From Streptomyces olindensis (GTDB lineage: Bacteria; Actinomycetota; Actinomycetes; Streptomycetales; Streptomycetaceae): DNA of 64,000 nucleotides. This document shows, one piece after another, positions 8,887 to 16,936 of this stretch. The number at the start of each line of letters is the position of its first letter. The stretch's first letter is position 1. The stretch lies in the NCBI GenBank assembly GCA_000696115.1, contig JJOH01000098.1, positions 186,001-250,000 of the forward strand. Reading direction: 5' to 3'. Made by a program: the position numbers and the translations under genes. The notes beneath the pieces were generated by a model. The model was not told the origin of the DNA and made no database searches. It worked only from the letters and a program-made list of their open reading frames with translations.

Positions 8887-10275
8887 ATGACAACGACCGA
8901 TCTGCCCACCACGGTTCCCTACCGGGAGGTCACCGACGCGAACGGCCGCGTCTACCGCCTCGGTGAGACCGACATCGACATCATGGGGCGCAAGCGCAAG
9001 TGGATGGTGATCCTGCCCTGGATCGGCATGATGGGCATCTCCTCCGCCGAGTACGCGTTCGCGTCCGCCGAGGAGACCCTGCACACGGCGCACAGCTGGA
9101 ACAGCATGCACATCTTCTGGATGATGACCGTGTGGGTCTTCTTCCAGGCCGCGGTGGCCTTCCCCGCGGGAAAACTGCGTGAGAGCGGAAAACTTCCGGC
9201 CCGCTGGGCGATGATGCTCGGCGCGACGGGCACCCTGCTGGGCTACCTGTCGCTGGCCTTCGCACCGCACGTCGTCTTCGCCTACATCGGCTTCAGCATG
9301 TTCAGCGGCATGGGCGCGGGCATGGTGTACGCGACCTGCGTCAACATGGTGGGCAAGTGGTACCCGGAGCGCAAGGGCGGCAAGACCGGCTTCGTCAACG
9401 GCGGTTTCGCCTACGGCTCGGTGCCCTTCGTCTTCCTCTTCAACGGCTACATGGACCTCACCAACTTCCGCTGGGTGCTGGTGTCGGTGGGTGTGTTCCT
9501 GGCCGGGATCGTCGCGTTCTCCGGCTACTTCTTCAAGGACCCGCCGAAGAACTGGTGGCCCGCCGACATCGACCCGCTCAACCCGCCGGCCGACCCGCGC
9601 GCGGCCCGCTCGATGCGCATGAACCCGCCGGCGGTGCGCCAGTACTCCCCCAAGGAGGCCTGGAAGACCGGCCGGGTGGCCCTGATGTGGTTCTGTCTGG
9701 CCTGTACGTCCGGCGTGAACATCTTCGGCATCGCCTTCCAGGTGGAGATCGGCGAGGAGGCCGGGTTCGCGGGCGGGATCGTCGCCACGGCCATGTCCCT
9801 GAAGGCGATCGTCAACGGCACCGGCCGCGGTGTCATCGGCTGGCTCTCCGACCTGTACGGCCGCAAGCGCTGCCTGCTGGTGGTGTGCGTCATCCTGGGC
9901 CTGTCCCAGTACGGCATCCTCTGGTCGGCGAACGCCGAGAACCTCCCGCTGTTCCTGGTCTTCTCCTCGATCTCCGGCTTCGGCGGCGGTGCCATCTTCC
10001 CGATGTTCGCCGCGCTCACCGCCGACTACTTCGGTGAGAACAACAACGCGTCCAACTACGGCATGGTCTACAGCGCCAAGCTCGTCTCCGGTCTCGGCGC
10101 CGGCATGGGTGCCGTGGTCGTCGGCGCCTGGGGGCACTCCGGTGCCTTCATCCTGGCCGGTTCCATCTCCCTTTTCGCGGGCTGTGTGGCGCTGTTCCTG
10201 AGCCCGCCGGGACGCGACAAGCAGAGCCGCCGCATCGCCCCGAACCCGCAACCGCTCGGCGAGGACACGACCTGA
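8887..10275 (+). CDS. OFA-family MFS transporter, probable oxalate:formate antiporter
   Basis: This is a 462-aa, 12-segment MFS protein of the oxalate/formate antiporter family, expected in the cell membrane, where it would import oxalate and export formate. It has the conserved loop KWYPERKGGKTGFVNGG after the fourth or fifth helix and GWLSDLYGRKRCLL between helices 8 and 9. The N-terminus is unusually long and hydrophilic for the family (about 40 residues, with GETDIDIMGRKRKW). ATG 8887 is chosen because AAGGGG at 8870-8875 is correctly spaced; the GTG at 8875 overlaps it. No small membrane partner gene follows, unlike the second OFA transporter at 33190. Confidence 0.82.
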   Translation: MTTTDLPTTVPYREVTDANGRVYRLGETDIDIMGRKRKWMVILPWIGMMGISSAEYAFASAEETLHTAHSWNSMHIFWMMTVWVFFQAAVAFPAGKLRESGKLPARWAMMLGATGTLLGYLSLAFAPHVVFAYIGFSMFSGMGAGMVYATCVNMVGKWYPERKGGKTGFVNGGFAYGSVPFVFLFNGYMDLTNFRWVLVSVGVFLAGIVAFSGYFFKDPPKNWWPADIDPLNPPADPRAARSMRMNPPAVRQYSPKEAWKTGRVALMWFCLACTSGVNIFGIAFQVEIGEEAGFAGGIVATAMSLKAIVNGTGRGVIGWLSDLYGRKRCLLVVCVILGLSQYGILWSANAENLPLFLVFSSISGFGGGAIFPMFAALTADYFGENNNASNYGMVYSAKLVSGLGAGMGAVVVGAWGHSGAFILAGSISLFAGCVALFLSPPGRDKQSRRIAPNPQPLGEDTT

Positions 10276-10435
10276 CATGACAGCAGACCCGCACGCGGCA
10301 TCGTCCGCACCTTCGACGCCGCACACCGTCCCCAGCGTCGCATGACCGACTTCCACGGCCGTGTCCACCGCCTCGGTGGGACCGGCGGGCCCGTTCCGGT
10401 CCGGGCGCGGCCCGTGCCGTGACCCTGCCCCATGT

Positions 10436-10471
10436 GAGGAGGCCCCTCTCCGGCCGGGGAGGGGCCTCCTC
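10436..10471. terminator. Bidirectional terminator between the OFA transporter and the TIM-barrel gene
   Basis: A nearly perfect 16-bp inverted repeat (GAGGAGGCCCCTCTCC with one wobble in the right arm) lies between convergent genes. The rest of 10276-10435 holds only a 22-codon open frame at 10277 with no recognisable features. Confidence 0.8.
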
Positions 10472-10486
10472 ATGCCGTTGCGACGG

Positions 10487-11539
10487 TCAGCACTTCTCCC
10501 TCAGCGAGTGCAGGTGCGCGCTGGAGCGGCGCGCGAAGGTGAAGGACTCGGCTGGGTTGTCGTGCTCGGCCTGCCAGTGGTGGGCCATGCGGTGGCCGCG
10601 CAGCCGGGTGACGGCGGAGATGAACCGCTGGTAGTCGATGTCGCCGTCGCCGACGTCGACCATGCGGTAGCCGTACGGGTTCGACGGGTCGCTCTCGCCG
10701 TCCTTCACGTGGAAGAGGGGGTAGCGGTCGGGCTGCCGGAGGACGTAGTCGAGGGGTTCGAACGGTGCGGGCGTGCCGTCGGGCCGCTTGGAGAACCGGA
10801 ACTGGCCGACGTACGCCCAGTAGATGTCCATCTCCAGGTAGACGAGGTCGGGGTCGGTCTCCTTGAGCAGGACGTCGTAGAGGCGGACCTTGGGGTTGTC
10901 GGTGGCGAAGGAGAACTCCTCGGAGTGGTTGTGCTGGTAGAACTTCATGCCCCGGGCCCTGGCGGCCGCGCCGTAGGTGTTGAAGTCCTCGGCGGCGCGC
11001 TTCCAGGCGTCGACGGTCGAGCCGTAGCGGAACGGGCCGGCGGCCGTGCCGATGTGCTTGAGGCCCAGGGCCTGGGCGTCGTCGAGGACCTTGGTGAGGT
11101 TCTGGGCGAAGGTGTAGGCGTTCGGGTCGCTGGAGTAGTAGCCGACGTGGCTGCCGATCGGGTTGAGGCCGTGGCTGCGGGCCAGCCGCTTGAGCTGGGC
11201 GAGCGTGATGGGTCCGGCCGAGCCCTGGGTGTAGCCGGCGAACTCGACCTCGTCGTAGCCGTACTTCTCCAGTTCGGCGAAGACGGGGCCGAAGCCGAGG
11301 GTGGAGACCTTGTCGCGCAGGCTGTAGAGCTGGATGCCGAGGCGGCCGGGCGGCAGGACGGGCCGGCCGCGGCCCTTGGTCCCGGCGGCGGTGCCGGTGG
11401 TGACGGATGCCGGCGCCGCGGTGGCGGGGGCCGCCGCGCCGAGCAGGGCGGCGGCGGTGGCACCGGCGGCCACGCCGAGCATGCCTCGTCTGCTGAGGCG
11501 GTGGGTGAGTTCGGGGTCGGGCTGGGAGAAGCGGCTCAT
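10487..11539 (-). CDS. Tat-exported sugar phosphate isomerase/epimerase-like TIM-barrel protein
   Basis: This is a 350-aa protein of the xylose-isomerase-like TIM-barrel superfamily. The N-terminus has a twin-arginine signal (LSRRGMLGVAAGATAAALLGAAAPATA) with cleavage near residue 42, so the folded and probably metal-bound enzyme should act outside the cytoplasm. The barrel begins at GRLGIQLYSLRDKV; likely metal ligands lie in YQHNHSEEF, LEMDIYW and PLFHVKDG. Related enzymes act on keto-sugars or 3-keto-glycosides, including newer lyase families. It lies 81 bp below the ebo-like operon on the same strand and could be its eighth gene. The substrate is unknown. Confidence 0.8.
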   Translation of the reverse strand: MSRFSQPDPELTHRLSRRGMLGVAAGATAAALLGAAAPATAAPASVTTGTAAGTKGRGRPVLPPGRLGIQLYSLRDKVSTLGFGPVFAELEKYGYDEVEFAGYTQGSAGPITLAQLKRLARSHGLNPIGSHVGYYSSDPNAYTFAQNLTKVLDDAQALGLKHIGTAAGPFRYGSTVDAWKRAAEDFNTYGAAARARGMKFYQHNHSEEFSFATDNPKVRLYDVLLKETDPDLVYLEMDIYWAYVGQFRFSKRPDGTPAPFEPLDYVLRQPDRYPLFHVKDGESDPSNPYGYRMVDVGDGDIDYQRFISAVTRLRGHRMAHHWQAEHDNPAESFTFARRSSAHLHSLREKC

Positions 11540-11620
11540 GCGGGGAACTCCTCGTGATCGCGGGGCGTTGTCAGTGGTGAGTGCTTCACTTGTGACCAGT
11601 CGGGACCGAGGGCTACGGCC

Positions 11621-13033
11621 TCAGCCGAGACCGGCGAGTCGGAGCAGCAGTGACTTCACATCGGTGGCCGCGACGCGGTCGCCGACAGCGCGGGGGGTGG
11701 AGCAGATGAGGAGCGGACCGTCGTCGTCGCTCTGTGGAAGGCGGCCGTGGCTGCCGCGAATAGGCGAGGGGTCCAGGGGCACGACCGCCATGCGGTAGCG
11801 CATGCCGAGTTTCTTGCGCGCCAGCGCGGTGGCCGCCTTGACCTTGACGTAGGGGTCGAGGGGATCCATGAAGAGTTCGACCGGGTCGTAGCCGGGTTTG
11901 CGGTGGATCTCGACGAGCTGCGCGAAGTCGGGCGCGCGGTCGTCGTCGAGCCAGTAGTAGTACGTGAACCAGGCGTCGGGTTCCGCCACGGCGACGAGTT
12001 CGCCCGCGCGCGGATGGTCGAGGTGGTGGGTCTTCTTGCCCTCGTCGTCGAGGAGTTGCTCGATGCCGGGCAGGCCGTCGAGGGCGGCGCGCGTGGCGTC
12101 GAGGTCCTCGGGGCGGCGCACATAGACGTGGGCGATCTGGTGGTCGGCCACCGCGAAGGCACGGGACGCCATCGGGTCGAGGTACTCCATGCCGTCCTGG
12201 GTGTGCACCTCCAGCAGGCCGGCGCGGCGCAGGGCGCGGTTGATGTCGACGGGCCGGTTCACGCGGGTGATGCCGTACTCGGACAGCGCGACGACCGTGC
12301 GCCCCTCGGCGCGGGCCTCGTCCAGGAGCGGCACCAGCGCGCTGTCGAGATCGGCGGCCGCTTTCAGGGAGCGCGGGTCGTCGGGACCGAAGCGCTGCAG
12401 GTCGTAGTCGAGGTGAGGGAGGTAGCAGAGCGTCAGATCGGGGTGCCGGGTGCGGATGATGTGGCGGGTCGCGTCGATGATCCACCGGCTGGAGACGAGA
12501 TCCGCTCCGGGGCCCCAGAAGTGGAACAGGGGGAAGGTGCCGAGTTTCTCGGTGAGTTCGTCGTGCAGGGCGGCCGGCCGGGTGTAGCAGTCGGGTTCCT
12601 TGCGGCCGTCGGCGTAGTAGATCGGACGGGGGGTGACGGTGATGTCGGTGTCGGCGCCCATGGCGTACCACCAGCAGATGTTCGCCACGGTGTAGCCGGG
12701 GTGGGCGCGGCGGGCGGCGTCCCAGAGCTTGTCGCCGGCCACGAGCCCGTTGTGCTGGCGCCACAGGAGAACGTCGCCGAGTTCGCGGAAGTACCAGCCG
12801 TTGCCGACGATGCCGTGCTCCGAGGGCATGGTGCCGGTGAGGAACGTGGACTGGGCGGCGCAGGTGACGGCGGGCAGGACGGTCCCCAGGGAGGCGCGGG
12901 AGCCGGACTGGCCCAGTGCCTTGAGGTGAGGCATGTGGTCGAGGAGACGGGGGGTGAGGCCTACGACGTCCAGGACGAGGAGCGGGGTGGGCCGGTCGGC
13001 ACCGGCCGGGGCCGGGTGCTCAGGGGCGCTCAT
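11621..13033 (-). CDS. Alkaline-phosphatase-superfamily phosphodiesterase, EboF-like
   Basis: This is a 470-aa member of the nucleotide pyrophosphatase/phosphodiesterase (NPP) branch. First metal ligand D22 sits in VLDVVGLTPRL and the probable threonine nucleophile T57 in PAVTCAAQSTFLTG, followed by SEHGIVGNGW. Further metal-site segments are LPHLDYDLQRFGP, ALSEYGI and ADHQIAH. There is no signal peptide, so it appears cytoplasmic. Its start overlaps the EboE stop by four bases (ATGA), so translation is coupled. In ebo clusters this position is held by EboF, a putative phosphatase; the phosphorylated or nucleotide-linked substrate is unknown. Superfamily confidence is high; the EboF label rests on neighbours. 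Confidence 0.8.
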   Translation of the reverse strand: MSAPEHPAPAGADRPTPLLVLDVVGLTPRLLDHMPHLKALGQSGSRASLGTVLPAVTCAAQSTFLTGTMPSEHGIVGNGWYFRELGDVLLWRQHNGLVAGDKLWDAARRAHPGYTVANICWWYAMGADTDITVTPRPIYYADGRKEPDCYTRPAALHDELTEKLGTFPLFHFWGPGADLVSSRWIIDATRHIIRTRHPDLTLCYLPHLDYDLQRFGPDDPRSLKAAADLDSALVPLLDEARAEGRTVVALSEYGITRVNRPVDINRALRRAGLLEVHTQDGMEYLDPMASRAFAVADHQIAHVYVRRPEDLDATRAALDGLPGIEQLLDDEGKKTHHLDHPRAGELVAVAEPDAWFTYYYWLDDDRAPDFAQLVEIHRKPGYDPVELFMDPLDPYVKVKAATALARKKLGMRYRMAVVPLDPSPIRGSHGRLPQSDDDGPLLICSTPRAVGDRVAATDVKSLLLRLAGLG

Positions 13034-14199
13034 GGCAACTCCTTCAGGCCGAGGTCCGTCAGCAGGTCGCGGGCCAGGGTGAGTTCGGCGGCGATGCCCT
13101 CGGCGAGCTGGGCCCGGCCCTTGGGGCGCAGCTCGGGCGGGAGCGCCTGCCAGGTGTAGGTCTCGACCTCCAGGTGGCGGGTGAGCGGGGCCGGGCCACC
13201 GACGAGCCGGGTCAGTGCGGCTTTCAGGACCGGGAGTGTGGAGGTGAGGGGTGCGGCGGGGGCCGCGTGCAGGGGGACGTGGAAGTGGGCGCGCCAGGGT
13301 GAGGCGTCCGGCAGGGCGTGGCCCGCGAGGGCCTCGTCGAGGTCGTCGGTGGCGCGCAGGCCGGCCGCGGTGGAGGTGCGGGTCTGGTGCAGGAAGCGGG
13401 GTTCGGCGAAGGCGGCGAGTGCCTCGCGGACCTCCGGCAGATGGGGGTGTTCGGCGTGCAGGGCGGCGGAGAGCTGGGATTTGACGACGGGGACGCGGGC
13501 GTCGGCGAGCGCGTCCAGGGCGGTGTGCGGGTCTTCGAAGGAGGTGGCGAGATGGCAGGTGTCGACGCAGATGCCGATGCGGTCGTGGCCGATCGCGGTG
13601 AGCGGGGCGATGGCGTCGCGGGTGGTCTCGACGACGCAGCCGGGTTCCGGTTCCAGGCCGACGCGGAGGGAGCGGCCGGTCAGCTCCTCGATGGCGTCGA
13701 GGCGTTCGGCGAGGGTGCGCAGTGCGGTGCGGGCGCTCCGGGCGCGCTCGTCGTCATAGGCGGTGCGCCAGGCGAGGGGCAGGGTGGAGATGGTGCCTTC
13801 GGTGACGTCGTCGGGGAGGAGTCCGGCGAGGACGCGGGCCAGGGCGGTCGTGTGCTCGAGGCGTTCCGGGTCGGCCCAGTCGGGCTTGTAGACGCGGTAC
13901 TTGACCTCCTCGGCGCCGAAGCCCTCATAGGGGAACCCGTTGAGGGTGACGACCTCGAGGCCGCGCCGGTCGAGCTCGGTGCGCAGCCCGCGCAGCGCGG
14001 ACGGGTCGGTGACGAGGGCGTGGGCGGCGTCCTTGGCGAGCCACAGCCCGATGCCGAGCCGGTCGCGGCCGAGGCGGCGGCGGACGGGTTCGCAGTGGTC
14101 GCGGAGCTGGGCGAGGACCCCGTCGAGGGTTTCGGCGGGGTGGACGTTGGTGCAGTAGGCGAGGTGGACGGTGGTGCCGTCGGGGTGGCGGAAGCGCAT
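13030..14199 (-). CDS. eboE: EboE-like TIM-barrel protein (metabolite traffic protein)
   Basis: This 389-aa xylose-isomerase-type TIM barrel fits the EboE family. It opens MRFRHPDGTTVHLAYCTNVHPAE and contains NGFPYEGFG, VGLEPEPGCVVET and ICVDTCHLATSFED, which look like barrel strands carrying metal ligands (E, D, H), and near the C-terminus HLEVETYTWQALP. The start lies 3 bp after the TatD stop and the stop overlaps the phosphodiesterase start. ebo genes have been implicated in moving the scytonemin precursor to the periplasm in Nostoc punctiforme, and homologous clusters are widespread. The biochemical activity of EboE is not established as far as I know. Confidence 0.82.
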   Translation of the reverse strand: MRFRHPDGTTVHLAYCTNVHPAETLDGVLAQLRDHCEPVRRRLGRDRLGIGLWLAKDAAHALVTDPSALRGLRTELDRRGLEVVTLNGFPYEGFGAEEVKYRVYKPDWADPERLEHTTALARVLAGLLPDDVTEGTISTLPLAWRTAYDDERARSARTALRTLAERLDAIEELTGRSLRVGLEPEPGCVVETTRDAIAPLTAIGHDRIGICVDTCHLATSFEDPHTALDALADARVPVVKSQLSAALHAEHPHLPEVREALAAFAEPRFLHQTRTSTAAGLRATDDLDEALAGHALPDASPWRAHFHVPLHAAPAAPLTSTLPVLKAALTRLVGGPAPLTRHLEVETYTWQALPPELRPKGRAQLAEGIAAELTLARDLLTDLGLKELP

Positions 14200-14202
14200 G
14201 GC

Positions 14203-15114
14203 TCACGCCTCCGCGGCGGGGACACGGGCCGACACTTCGGGGCCGGGGTCCGGCTCGTGCGGGTCCTTCGGAACCCCGCGCAGGATGGAGTTGCCCTCGT
14301 GCGTGGCCTCGGTGCCGGTGACGTCCAGGCTCAGTCGGCCGCTGAGCCCGTAGAAGGCGACCGGGTTGCGCCACAGCACCTGGTCGACGGTGTCCTCGTC
14401 GAAGCCCTCGGCGAGCATCAGGTCACCGACCTTGCGGGTCTTGAGCGGGTCGCTCTTCCCCCAGTCGGCGGCGGAGTTGACCAGGACCTGCTCCGGCCCG
14501 TAGGCGCGCAGGATCGCGACCATCCGCTCCTCGTCCATCTTGGTGTCCGGATAGACGGAGAAGCCCAGCCAGCAGCCGCTGTCCCTGGCCTCCTTGACGG
14601 TGGTCTCGTTGAGGTGGTCGATCAGGACGCGTTCCACGGGCAGGGCGGACTCCCGGACGACGTCGAGCGTGCGGCGCAGGCCGGCGAGCTTGTCGCGGTG
14701 CGGGGTGTGCACGAGGGCGGGCAGACCGTGGTCCGCGGCCAGCTGGAGCTGCGCGGCGAGGGCGGTGTCCTCGGCAGGTGTCATGGAGTCGTAGCCGATC
14801 TCGCCGACGGCGACGACGTTGTCCTTGACGAGATACCGGGGCAGTTCGTCGAGGACGGGCACACAGCGCGGGTCGTTCGCCTCCTTGGGATTGAGAGCGA
14901 TCGTGCAGTGGTGGGCGATGCCGTACTGAGCCGCGCGGAAGGGCTCCCAGCCCAGGAGGGAATCGAAGTAGTCGCGGAAGGAGGCGGGCGAGGTGCGCGG
15001 CTGACCGAGCCAGAAGGAGGGCTCGACGACGGCGCGGACACCGGCGGCGTACATGGCCTCGTAGTCGTCGGTGGTCCGGGACGTCATGTGGATGTGGGGG
15101 TCGAAGATGCGCAT
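14203..15114 (-). CDS. eboB: TatD-family metal-dependent hydrolase, EboB-like
   Basis: This is a 303-aa amidohydrolase-fold TatD protein. The metal-binding HxH is at residues 7-9 in MRIFDPHIHM; further ligands are likely in AVGEIGYD (E105), LVHTPHRDK and LIDHLNE. The start is the ATG at 15114-15112, whose A is the last base of the upstream EboA stop (TGATG), a one-base overlap typical of coupled translation. The frame runs open further upstream, but that covers EboA. In ebo clusters the TatD member is EboB. TatD enzymes are often called nucleases, yet here a small-molecule hydrolase is at least as likely. Confidence 0.83.
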   Translation of the reverse strand: MRIFDPHIHMTSRTTDDYEAMYAAGVRAVVEPSFWLGQPRTSPASFRDYFDSLLGWEPFRAAQYGIAHHCTIALNPKEANDPRCVPVLDELPRYLVKDNVVAVGEIGYDSMTPAEDTALAAQLQLAADHGLPALVHTPHRDKLAGLRRTLDVVRESALPVERVLIDHLNETTVKEARDSGCWLGFSVYPDTKMDEERMVAILRAYGPEQVLVNSAADWGKSDPLKTRKVGDLMLAEGFDEDTVDQVLWRNPVAFYGLSGRLSLDVTGTEATHEGNSILRGVPKDPHEPDPGPEVSARVPAAEA

Positions 15115-15929
15115 CAGGACTCCTTGCCGTGGGGGTGGTCCGTGCCGGGTGCCGGGTTCACGGACTCGGTCAGGTCCAGGACGCGGTGCAGGTCCTCGGG
15201 GACGGGGCGGCCGGCGGCGGTGCGTTCGGCGGCGTAGTCGCCCAGCATGCGGGCGAGTTCGCCATCGCCGCGGGCACGCCCGGCCAGGTCCGCCACGTGG
15301 TCGACGGGGACACCGGTGAACAGGCACTTCAGCACGGCGTGGCGCCATGCGTGGGGGTCCAGGTGTCGCGCGGCGTACGGGCCGACGGCGGCCGTGAGGA
15401 GACGGGTGTCGTTGGTGCGCAGGGCGTCCTCGACGAGCGGGAGTGCGCCGGGGCCGGAGACGAGGTGGGGCAGGGCGTGCAGGACGGCCCGGCGCTCGTC
15501 GGCGGTGCCCTGGAAGTAGACCCGGGTCAGGGCGTCGGTGCCGGCGCGGGCCGCGTGGAGGATGAGCACGCGGGCGGCGTCGGCGTGCGCGGCGCCGCAG
15601 CGGCGACCGGCCTCGGCGAGGCGCAGTTCCCACACGGAGATGGGCCCGTGGATGCCGGGGTGCGCGGCGGCCTCGTCGAGGGCGTGCTCCAGCCAGGCGT
15701 GGGCGGCGGGGTCGAGATGGGTGGCGAGGTGGTGACGCAGGTCGGCGAGCGAAGGGACGGTGGTGAGGGTGGATGGTCCGGCGGGGGTGTCCCGGGCGTC
15801 CTGTATGGCGGGGCTCTCGCGGTCTTGGTCGGTGCCCTGGGTGTCCTGGGCCTGCCGGCTGTTCGCGGTGCCCTGGTTGTCCTGGGCGCTGCCGGCTCTC
15901 GCCGTCGGCGTGGCGCGGGGGTGGGTCAT
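15114..15929 (-). CDS. eboA: EboA-domain protein with a low-complexity Gln/Asp/Thr N-terminus
   Basis: This is a 271-aa protein. Residues 70-255 match EboA in character: alpha-helical repeats such as AWLEHALDEAAAHPG, VYFQGTADERRAVLHALPHLV and LKCLFTGVPVDHVADL. EboA has no assigned catalytic activity; a scaffold or adaptor role is plausible. The first 50 residues are low-complexity, with recurring DNQGT / DTQGT / DQD units probably made by DNA slippage, and look disordered. The start overlaps the upstream TIM-barrel stop by ATGA and its stop overlaps the TatD start by one base. Confidence 0.8.
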   Translation of the reverse strand: MTHPRATPTARAGSAQDNQGTANSRQAQDTQGTDQDRESPAIQDARDTPAGPSTLTTVPSLADLRHHLATHLDPAAHAWLEHALDEAAAHPGIHGPISVWELRLAEAGRRCGAAHADAARVLILHAARAGTDALTRVYFQGTADERRAVLHALPHLVSGPGALPLVEDALRTNDTRLLTAAVGPYAARHLDPHAWRHAVLKCLFTGVPVDHVADLAGRARGDGELARMLGDYAAERTAAGRPVPEDLHRVLDLTESVNPAPGTDHPHGKES

Positions 15930-16936
15930 CTGGTGCTGCTCCCCTCAGGGGTGGCGGAGGGAGCGCCGTGGGGTGGCGCGGCCTGCTGGAGGGCCGGAGC
16001 GGGCCGCGGCGACGCGGTGGCCGCGGTCCGCTCGGCGTGGCGGAGGAACGGGAGGGAGTGGGCGGCGAAGTGCGGGCCGGCGTGGGAGTGGCGGGGCAGT
16101 TCGACGACGGTCAGGCCCTGGTAGCCGGTGGCGGCGAGGGCCGCCAGGACCGGCGGAAAGTCGATCTCCCCGTCCCCGAAGGGGAGGTGCTCGTGGACGC
16201 CGCGCCGCATGTCCTCGATCTGGACGTGCCGCAGCCAGGGGGCGGCGTCGCGTACGCAGTCGGCGGGAGAAAGGGGTTCGAGGCACTGGCAGTGGCCGAT
16301 GTCGAGGGTGAGGCCGAGGGGCCGGGGGTCGCCGAGGGCGCGGCGGAGGTGGTGGAAGTCGGCCAGGGTGGCGAGGAGGTGGCCCGGCTCCGGTTCGATG
16401 GCCAGGGCGATGTCCGCGGAGGCGGCGGCGTCCAGGACGGGGGTGAGGGTCTCGGCGAGGCGCTTCCACGCGGTGTCCGTGTCGGTGCCCTCGGGGACGA
16501 TGCCGCTGAAGCAGTGGACCGCGTGGGCGCCGAGGTCGGCGGCCACTCGCACGGCCCGGACGAGGAGGTCGACACGGCGGGCGCGGTCATCGGCGTCCGG
16601 GTCCAGCAGGGACGGGCCGTGCTTGCGGCGTGGGTCGAGCACATAGCGGGCGCCCGTCTCCACGGTGACGCCGAGGCCGAGGGCGTCCAGCCGCCGGGCC
16701 ACCCGGCGGGTGCGGGCGGCGAGGTCGGGGGCGAGCGGGTCGAGGTGCATGTGGTCGAGGGTCAGGCCGACGCCGTCGTAGCCGAGGTCGGCGAGGAGGG
16801 CGAGCGCGTCGTCGAGCCGGAGGTCGGCGAGGCCGTTGGTGCCGTAGCCGAAGCGGAGGGGGGTGGGAGCGTCGGATGCGGCGGGTGTCGTGGCCGCCGG
16901 GAGGTCGGCCGACGCCTGGGGTACCTCGTGGCTCAT
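15926..16936 (-). CDS. Sugar phosphate isomerase/epimerase-type TIM-barrel protein of the ebo-like operon
   Basis: This is a 336-aa TIM-barrel protein. I place the start at ATG 16936 (MSHEVPQASADL), which overlaps the UbiA stop by ATGA; a longer open frame to 17155 is an artefact. Barrel segments include LRFGYGTNGLADLRLDDAL, VGLTLDHMHLDPLAP, ALAIEPEPGHLL, LTLDIGHCQCL and VQIEDMRRGVHEHLPFGDG, giving candidate ligands E, D, H and E of the AP-endonuclease-2-like metal site. It is distinct in sequence from the EboE protein two genes on, so the operon has two TIM barrels. It might isomerise or cleave a polyol- or keto-sugar-derived intermediate. Substrate unknown. Confidence 0.8.
   Translation of the reverse strand: MSHEVPQASADLPAATTPAASDAPTPLRFGYGTNGLADLRLDDALALLADLGYDGVGLTLDHMHLDPLAPDLAARTRRVARRLDALGLGVTVETGARYVLDPRRKHGPSLLDPDADDRARRVDLLVRAVRVAADLGAHAVHCFSGIVPEGTDTDTAWKRLAETLTPVLDAAASADIALAIEPEPGHLLATLADFHHLRRALGDPRPLGLTLDIGHCQCLEPLSPADCVRDAAPWLRHVQIEDMRRGVHEHLPFGDGEIDFPPVLAALAATGYQGLTVVELPRHSHAGPHFAAHSLPFLRHAERTAATASPRPAPALQQAAPPHGAPSATPEGSSTR

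Noticed and set aside
10277..10345. 22-codon open frame after the first OFA transporter, considered as a small transporter partner
   Set aside because: The translation is Ala/Ser/Pro/Thr-rich with no membrane helix and no good ribosome site.
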